A stretch of DNA of 11,657 bases from an uncultured SAR116 cluster alpha proteobacterium (lineage in GTDB: Bacteria; Pseudomonadota; Alphaproteobacteria; Puniceispirillales; Puniceispirillaceae). The position numbers and the translations under genes were made by a program. Below the pieces are notes generated by a model, which did not search any database, was not told the origin of the DNA, and saw only the letters and a list, made by a program, of their open reading frames with translations. Positions 6,433-11,657 of the stretch are shown here, in pieces. Position 1 is the first letter of the stretch. The number at the start of each line of letters is the position of its first letter. Location of the stretch: positions 1-11,657 of the forward strand of contig CABYOG010000030.1 in the NCBI GenBank assembly GCA_902520575.1, written 5' to 3'.

Positions 6433-8337
6433 ATGACAAGCAAAACTCATGCATTTGAGGCAGATACCGGTAAAATTCTCGATATCGTTATCAATTCTTT
6501 GTATTCAAACAAGGAAATCTTCTTGCGTGAATTGATCTCAAATGCATCTGATGCAATCGATAAGCGCCGCTACATGGCCGCAACTGATCAGTCGCTGCAG
6601 AGCGATGAACCCGCCGCGATCAAACTGATCGTTGATAGTAAAGTAAAAACGCTAACTATTCAGGATAATGGTATCGGGCTTAGTTCAGATGACATGGCAT
6701 CATCTCTTGGAACCATTGCCCGTTCAGGATCAAAAGCCTTTCTTGAGCAGGTTGAGCAGGCCACGGCAGACCAGGAAAAAGGTAAGAAAAAAAGTAAGGA
6801 GTCTGCTTTCTCTCTAATTGGTCAGTTTGGCGTTGGATTTTATTCTGCTTTCATGGTGGCAGATAAAGTTGAAGTTATTTCGTTGAAAGCAGGTGAAACA
6901 ACAGCTCATAAATGGACTTCAGATGGGCGGTCAGGATACCAGGTTGAAGAAAGTGAGCGTGCAACGGCCGGAACAGATATTATCCTACATCTGAAGAAGG
7001 ATGAAAAAGACTATCTGGATGAAACACGTCTGTCTTATCTTGTACGCAAATATTCAGATCATTTGAGTTATCCTGTATTCTGGCAGCCACCTAAGGTTGA
7101 TGAGCCGAGACAGTTAAATTCGGGTTCAGCCATATGGACCCGTCAGAAGTCTGAAATTAAAGATGAAGATTACACGGCGTTTTATCGGCAGATCGGAGCT
7201 GGTTATGATGAACCATTTATGACACTTCATAACCGAACAGAAGGAGTTCTCAATTATACCAGCCTGCTCTTCATCCCAACAGCCAGACCGTTTGATTTAT
7301 TCAATCCTGACCGCAAATCAAGAATGCAGCTTTATATCAACCGTGTATTCATTACAGAAGAATGTGAGGATATTGTCCCCCCATGGCTTCGGTTTGTGCG
7401 CGGGGTAATTGACACCCCTGATCTAGACCTCAATGTGAGTCGCGAGATGCTACAGCATAATCCGGCTGTCGTTAAAATTGGCAAAGCAGTAGTGAAGCGT
7501 ATTCTAACTGAATTGCAGAAGAAGAAGGATAAAGACGCTGATGCTTATGCGCAATTCTGGGCAGAGTTTGGCATTGTGCTAAAAGAAGGTTTGTATGAGG
7601 ATCTGGATAATCGAGACAAGCTTCTGAAGCTCAGTCTTTTCACATCCGCGAAGACAGGTCAGCTTATTTCTCTTTCTGATTACATTGCTGCTATGTCAGA
7701 AAAGCAGGAAAAAATTTATACGCTATCTGCAGAAACTGCGGAGCAGGCCCAGACTAGCCCCCATCTTGAAGGGTTTAGAGCACGTGATATCGATGTGTTG
7801 TTAATGACGGATCCTGTGGATGAATTTTGGATGCAAGCAATCAATGAGTTTGAAGGAAAGGCTTTTGCTTCTGCATCTAGAGGCGCTATTGACCTTGATG
7901 AAATTGTCACAAAACCGTCATCTGATGATGTTGATACAGCCCCTGCAGATGATGCAGAGCTCGCTCCTCTTCTTGCAAAAGTGAAGACAATTCTTGGCGA
8001 TGCTATCAAAGATGTGCGCTTGTCAAAGACCCTTACCGACAGCCCTGTCTGTCTAGTTGCAGATGAAGATGGCATGGATATTCAGATGGAGCGTCTAATG
8101 AAAGCGCATAATAAAGACTTTTCTGGGTCACCGCGCATTCTTGAATTGAATCCATCACATGAACTAATAACAGGCCTAAAAGACAAGATCAAAGCGGATA
8201 AAGATCCTGATTTGGTTCATGATGCTGCAACAATGCTGTTTGATCAGGCACTTATTCTTGAAGGGCGTACACCTGTCAATTTGAACGAATTTGCTAATCG
8301 AATGACTAGACTAATGCAGCGAGGTATTTCAGCCTAA
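6433..8337 (+). CDS. htpG: Molecular chaperone HtpG (bacterial Hsp90)
   Basis: This 634-residue cytoplasmic ATP-driven dimeric chaperone has the normal HtpG length. The N-terminal GHKL ATPase domain (about 1-220) shows F-L-R-E-L-I-S-N-A-S-D-A with catalytic Glu33 and Mg-coordinating Asn37, ATP-binding D-N-G-I-G (78-82), the lid start G-T-I-A-R-S-G-S (93-100) and Q-F-G-V-G-F-Y-S (131-138). The middle domain carries the D-L-N-V-S-R-E loop with the ATP-contacting Arg337 and the R-P-F-D-L-F segment. The C-terminal dimerisation domain runs to residue 634. An extra lysine-rich stretch (Q-E-K-G-K-K-K-S-K, about 114-122) makes the lid region about 11 residues longer than in E. coli. It probably works with DnaK and ClpB on misfolded proteins. 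Its last 4 bases overlap the stop of the convergent exported-protein gene. Confidence 0.97.
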   Translation: MTSKTHAFEADTGKILDIVINSLYSNKEIFLRELISNASDAIDKRRYMAATDQSLQSDEPAAIKLIVDSKVKTLTIQDNGIGLSSDDMASSLGTIARSGSKAFLEQVEQATADQEKGKKKSKESAFSLIGQFGVGFYSAFMVADKVEVISLKAGETTAHKWTSDGRSGYQVEESERATAGTDIILHLKKDEKDYLDETRLSYLVRKYSDHLSYPVFWQPPKVDEPRQLNSGSAIWTRQKSEIKDEDYTAFYRQIGAGYDEPFMTLHNRTEGVLNYTSLLFIPTARPFDLFNPDRKSRMQLYINRVFITEECEDIVPPWLRFVRGVIDTPDLDLNVSREMLQHNPAVVKIGKAVVKRILTELQKKKDKDADAYAQFWAEFGIVLKEGLYEDLDNRDKLLKLSLFTSAKTGQLISLSDYIAAMSEKQEKIYTLSAETAEQAQTSPHLEGFRARDIDVLLMTDPVDEFWMQAINEFEGKAFASASRGAIDLDEIVTKPSSDDVDTAPADDAELAPLLAKVKTILGDAIKDVRLSKTLTDSPVCLVADEDGMDIQMERLMKAHNKDFSGSPRILELNPSHELITGLKDKIKADKDPDLVHDAATMLFDQALILEGRTPVNLNEFANRMTRLMQRGISA

Positions 8338-9557
8338 GGCATGTGATGCAGGTGTATATCAGCTTTATTGATCATCTGCTCCAACATGGTGTCCGGTTCA
8401 CCTAGCATGTCATTTTCTGACAATAGATATGGCTGCGCTGACAGGCGCAGCTGACCGCCTGAGCGGATAAAGTCTGCTATGGGGTCAGTCAGCATAACTG
8501 CCGAATAGTTCAGTTGCTCTTGTATCTGATTAGCAGTCAGCATTGCGAGTTGACGGCGGTCTGGAAGTCCAAGGCTATCAGACAAACTGTCATAGACATG
8601 CCATGCACCTGAATCTCTCAGTGCAATTGAAAACTGGTGAATGAAACCTGCGACATGCACCAATTCACTTGGGTCAAGAAGCTCATAATTTGAATGCTGT
8701 TGAGATAGAAGCTGGTCATAATCATCAGCCTTGACGGTTGTCTTTACATCGATATCAAGGCCCAGCAGCTGCTCAAGGTCCAGTTCAACACGCACATCAC
8801 CATGAATCTGTGTGGCGCTAATTTGGTTAAGCAATGACGCTTGCATATCGAGGCGTATGGAATCCAAATTCAAGACTGCCAGCATGAGCTGAAATACGAG
8901 AGATGCCTCTCCCATTCCAAAAGGCAGCAAACGCGCATTTGTCAGCCTTGCCTCACTTACATATTGACTTTCGGGAAGCTGTTGATTGATCAGGTCAGGG
9001 TTAGCATCTACAATAAAGTCCTCTATTTCGATGCGCAAACCCTCATTCAGCATGTCCAGGACTAGACCAGAAACAGAAAAATAGCTTTGTTTTGTGCGGT
9101 TTTCATAATGTCTTTTCGCGAGTCCATCCAGTGAATCTGGTTGTGTGAAGTAAATATTTTCGATTTGGATTAGGCTGCTGGCTAGCTCTGCCTCTTGTTC
9201 AGATCCGGGCGCGGTTGTCAGCTTGGCATTTAAAATCTCAGCTTGTTCAATCCATTCAAGGATTTCTGGAGTCCCTTTTGCGCGTAGCATAAGCTTATCA
9301 GCTGTGAGGCGCTCACCATTCTGCGAGGTGATAATGACATCAACGATATCAATAAATTGCGGCCCAAAATCTTCAGATATATTCAATGTTCCCTGTTTAT
9401 AGCGCAGCTCATAACCGTTAAAGGTCATGCTAACTTCCGCGCGCGTAGGCGCTATCTGCGTAAATAGGGTAACAAGAAAAAACGCTATGAGAGAACGCCA
9501 TAAACGCCGCATTTGAAAGACAGGCGCCGCATATGAAAGTGAAAAGCTTTTTGCCAT
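8334..9557 (-). CDS. Exported hypothetical protein, 407 residues, downstream of clpB
   Basis: I do not recognise this protein with certainty. From the ATG at 9557 it begins M-A-K-S-F-S-L, then a positive M-R-R-L-W-R patch and a hydrophobic core (about 23-35) ending A-P-T-R-A, a plausible Sec signal peptide with cleavage after Ala40. It lacks the cysteine of a lipoprotein and contains no cysteine at all. The mature part alternates short beta-like strands with acidic, amphipathic segments. The C-terminal F-I-R-S-G-G-Q-L-R-L-S-A-Q-P resembles a phrase common near the end of alphaproteobacterial periplasmic proteins of unknown function (memory-based, not tested). A GGAG 9 nt upstream supports this ATG; a TTG start at 9590 and a further ATG at 9512 are less likely. 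It is probably periplasmic or envelope-anchored. It follows clpB by 91 bp. Confidence 0.8.
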   Translation of the reverse strand: MAKSFSLSYAAPVFQMRRLWRSLIAFFLVTLFTQIAPTRAEVSMTFNGYELRYKQGTLNISEDFGPQFIDIVDVIITSQNGERLTADKLMLRAKGTPEILEWIEQAEILNAKLTTAPGSEQEAELASSLIQIENIYFTQPDSLDGLAKRHYENRTKQSYFSVSGLVLDMLNEGLRIEIEDFIVDANPDLINQQLPESQYVSEARLTNARLLPFGMGEASLVFQLMLAVLNLDSIRLDMQASLLNQISATQIHGDVRVELDLEQLLGLDIDVKTTVKADDYDQLLSQQHSNYELLDPSELVHVAGFIHQFSIALRDSGAWHVYDSLSDSLGLPDRRQLAMLTANQIQEQLNYSAVMLTDPIADFIRSGGQLRLSAQPYLLSENDMLGEPDTMLEQMINKADIHLHHMP

Positions 9558-9648
9558 CACATCTGTCTCCACGTCGATCTTCTCAAGCAATTGCTAACTT
9601 AACACATTCAGCCTTATTTACCCAAATGTGACGTCAGTTTTTTAAAGC
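9558..9648. other. Intergenic spacer between clpB and the exported-protein gene
   Basis: The 91-bp spacer contains a palindrome TGACGTCA (near 9629-9636) and a 6-bp inverted repeat CACATT (9603-9608) / AATGTG (9625-9630). The repeat is not followed by a T-tract on the minus strand, so it is not a convincing terminator. No strong promoter was found for the downstream gene, which favours read-through from clpB. The Shine-Dalgarno of the downstream gene is the complement of 9567-9570. Confidence 0.4.
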
Positions 9649-11657
9649 TTATGATCCGGTTTTGCTGAGTTGAGCGTCTTTGGTGTGAATAGAAAGGCCA
9701 TCAGGTACATCAGTTCGGACCACCTCTACCATTTCACCATGTCTGATGTTTCCCTGCAGCAGGGATTCAGCCAGTTGATCTTGAACATGGTTCTGGATGA
9801 TACGCTTTAAGGGCCTTGCGCCATAATGTGGATCATAACCCTTGTCAGCTAACCAGTCTCTAGCATTAGCTGTAAGCTCAAGAGATATATTGCGATCTGC
9901 AAGACGGGCTTGCAGGCTTTCAATCTGAATATCAACGATTTTTGCCATATGTTCACGACTTAGACGCTGAAACAATAATATTGCATCCAATCGATTGAGA
10001 AACTCTGGTCTGAAAGCGGCTTGCACCTCTGTCATAACTGCCTCGCGAGCCTCATCGACAGACGCATCATCGTCAAGCTCCAAGAGCGGTGTAGATCCCA
10101 GATTGGATGTTAGCAGGATTAACGTATTGCGGAAATCAACTTTCCGGCCATGCCCGTCTGTCAGGTGACCATCATCAAGTACCTGCAGGAGTATATTGAA
10201 AATATCAGGGTGTGCTTTTTCTATTTCATCAAATAACACAAGTTGATAAGGGCGCCGGCGTACAGCTTCTGTAAGTGCGCCGCCTTCATCATAGCCGACA
10301 TAACCAGGCGGTGCGCCAATTAGGCGAGAAACTGCGTGTTTTTCCATGTATTCAGACATATCGAGACGCAGCACAGCATCCGTATCGTCAAACATAAATT
10401 CAGCAAGGCTTTTGGCTAGCTCTGTTTTTCCCACCCCTGTTGGACCTAACATGAGAAAACTGCCTACGGGATGTTCTGGATCATTAAGGCCTGCACGTGC
10501 ACGCCGGACAGCGTTGGCGATGACTTTTATTGCTTTTTCCTGGCCAATCACACTTTTGCCGATGGTTTGTTCCATCTGCAGTAGCTTGTCCTGTTCTTCA
10601 CTAAGCATTTTAGTCACAGGTATGCCTGTCCACTGGCTAATAACCTGTGCAATATGTTTCTGCTCAACTTGCTCATCTATCAGGTCAGATCCTGACAAAT
10701 GCTCTTTTACTGCCTCCAGTTCATTCTGCAAGCCAGGGAGAATGGAGTAGGTCAGTTCTGCTGCCTGTTCCAGATTGCCCTTGCGTTGTGATATCTCCAA
10801 GGTATGACGAGCGTCTTCAATCTTCTGCTGCAAAGCAGATATTTCACTCATCTGACGTTTAACAGTTTCCCACTTTTGAGTCAGCTCTTCTGACTGAGTC
10901 TGCAGCTCTGTTAATTGCTCTGAAATGATATCTAGCCGTTTTTGATTTGTGTCTTCATTATCTTCACGCAGCAGAGCAGCCTGTTCAATTTTCAACTGCA
11001 CAATCTGCCTGTCGATGGCTTCAAGCTGTTCTGGTTTACTATCTGAGCGTATACGGATATGGCTGGCGGCCTCATCAACAACATCAATGGCTTTATCCGG
11101 CAGAAATCTCTCATTAATATAGCGATTGGACAGCTGTGCTGCTGAGACAAGCGCATCATCTGTGATCCGTATTCCGTGATGTAGCTCGTATTTTTCTTTT
11201 AGACCCCTGAGAATGAAAATTGTATCTTCCACACTCGGCTCACCCACAAAAACAGGCTGGAACCGGCGGGTAAGAGCAGCGTCAGCCTCAACATATTTTC
11301 TGTATTCATCCAGGGTTGTTGCTCCAATACAATGCAGTTTACCCCGGGCGAGGGCTGGCTTTAATAGATTTGAAGCGTCCATTGCACCATCTGTTTTACC
11401 TGCGCCGACAAGTTGGTGCATTTCGTCAATGAATACAATTATATCACCTTCTGCTGCTTCTATTTCATCCAGAACTGCTTTAAGCCTTTCTTCAAATTCA
11501 CCGCGGTATTTTGCACCCGCAACTAGGGCCCCCATATCTAGAGACAACAGTGTTTTATCTGCTAAGGCTTCAGGCACATCTTTATTGATAATACGTTGTG
11601 CTAACCCCTCTGCAATTGCTGTTTTGCCGACCCCTGGTGCCCCGATCAGAACAGGGT
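9649..11657 (-). CDS. clpB: Protein disaggregase ClpB (N-terminal part beyond the window)
   Basis: The open frame continues past an internal GTG at 11577 to the right edge, giving 668 visible residues of ClpB, the hexameric Hsp100 ATPase that extracts proteins from aggregates with DnaK. About 200 N-terminal residues are missing only because the window ends. Numbering visible residues from the edge: first AAA+ Walker A G-A-P-G-V-G-K-T (5-12), pore loop with Tyr50 in A-K-Y-R-G, Walker B F-I-D-E (75-78), and arginine fingers R130-R131. The complete coiled-coil middle domain (about 210-335) separates ClpB from ClpA-type unfoldases. The second AAA+ domain has Walker A G-P-T-G-V-G-K-T (404-411), pore loop Tyr452 in P-P-G-Y-V-G, Walker B L-F-D-E (474-477) and sensor-2 G-A-R-P-L-K-R (612-618). 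All key residues are present, and the promoter lies outside the window. Confidence 0.97.
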   Translation of the reverse strand, partial: PVLIGAPGVGKTAIAEGLAQRIINKDVPEALADKTLLSLDMGALVAGAKYRGEFEERLKAVLDEIEAAEGDIIVFIDEMHQLVGAGKTDGAMDASNLLKPALARGKLHCIGATTLDEYRKYVEADAALTRRFQPVFVGEPSVEDTIFILRGLKEKYELHHGIRITDDALVSAAQLSNRYINERFLPDKAIDVVDEAASHIRIRSDSKPEQLEAIDRQIVQLKIEQAALLREDNEDTNQKRLDIISEQLTELQTQSEELTQKWETVKRQMSEISALQQKIEDARHTLEISQRKGNLEQAAELTYSILPGLQNELEAVKEHLSGSDLIDEQVEQKHIAQVISQWTGIPVTKMLSEEQDKLLQMEQTIGKSVIGQEKAIKVIANAVRRARAGLNDPEHPVGSFLMLGPTGVGKTELAKSLAEFMFDDTDAVLRLDMSEYMEKHAVSRLIGAPPGYVGYDEGGALTEAVRRRPYQLVLFDEIEKAHPDIFNILLQVLDDGHLTDGHGRKVDFRNTLILLTSNLGSTPLLELDDDASVDEAREAVMTEVQAAFRPEFLNRLDAILLFQRLSREHMAKIVDIQIESLQARLADRNISLELTANARDWLADKGYDPHYGARPLKRIIQNHVQDQLAESLLQGNIRHGEMVEVVRTDVPDGLSIHTKDAQLSKTGS

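Noticed and set aside
7716..8075. Minus-strand ORF of 119 codons within htpG
   Set aside because: It is fully inside a clear HtpG coding region and its translation is serine-rich and low in complexity, as expected of an antisense shadow.
9629..9636. Palindrome TGACGTCA downstream of clpB, considered as an operator
   Set aside because: An isolated 8-bp palindrome is easily found by chance. There is no second copy nearby and no adjacent promoter or regulator gene to give it meaning.
10346..10750. Plus-strand ORF of 134 codons within clpB
   Set aside because: It is antisense to the second AAA+ domain and middle domain of ClpB, has no supporting start signal and its translation resembles no protein.
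9649..11577. Short form of clpB starting at GTG 11577 (642 residues)
   Set aside because: The frame stays open to the right edge and the upstream codons encode the first Walker A motif and R-I-I-N block of ClpB, so the GTG is an internal valine codon. There is no evidence here for a ClpB-short internal start.
1..11657. Search by eye for CRISPR repeats, insertion-sequence ends, toxin-antitoxin pairs, phage or defence genes, tRNAs and replication-origin repeats
   Set aside because: No direct-repeat array, transposase, integrase, attachment site, tRNA-like segment or defence-type domain was seen. The genes are conserved housekeeping or transport functions with similar composition throughout.

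Overview
This is a compact bacterial chromosome segment. Housekeeping genes sit end to end with gaps of 2 to about 120 bp, several neighbours overlap at their ends, and there are no tRNA or rRNA genes, insertion sequences, CRISPR arrays or phage genes. Base composition looks moderate (mid-40s % GC by eye, not computed). The gene set (ClpB, HtpG, HflX, a decarboxylating D-malate/tartrate dehydrogenase, a DHA2-type MFS transporter) and protein wording suggest a proteobacterium. A streamlined marine alphaproteobacterium, for example of SAR116 type, is my best guess, but that is inference with low certainty.

Left part (1-4150). On the minus strand, a LysE/RhtB-type exporter (114-755) is followed after 16 nt by the first 32 codons of a probable SAM-dependent methyltransferase, cut by the left edge (1-97). 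A divergent intergenic region of about 300 bp holds candidate promoters for both directions and a hairpin with a T-tract. It leads into a plus-strand group: a dmlA-type dehydrogenase (1053-2126), a 14-TM-class MFS transporter (2197-3747), and an unrecognised 136-residue protein whose start overlaps the transporter's end (3740-4150).

Right part (4145-11657). This is a proteostasis and heat-shock neighbourhood. hflX (5014-6315, minus) is followed after 2 nt by a classical SDR oxidoreductase (4145-5011, minus). hflX and htpG (6433-8337, plus) diverge from a 117-bp region that carries two inward-facing CTTGAAA elements, one of them with a good sigma-32-like -10 partner aimed at htpG. htpG converges, with a 4-bp overlap, on an unrecognised exported 407-residue protein (8334-9557, minus). 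That gene lies 91 bp downstream of clpB (9649 to beyond 11657, minus), which lacks its N-terminal part only because the window ends.

Working together: HtpG (Hsp90), ClpB (disaggregase) and HflX (heat-shock ribosome-splitting GTPase) are three separate protein- and ribosome-rescue activities encoded within about 6.7 kb. The exported unknown protein and the SDR are physically tied to them. In the left part, the dehydrogenase, transporter and small protein look like one transcription unit, although a weak terminator-like hairpin lies between the first two. I found no convincing new defence or mobile system. The most promising unknowns are the exported protein next to clpB/htpG and the 136-residue protein behind the transporter.
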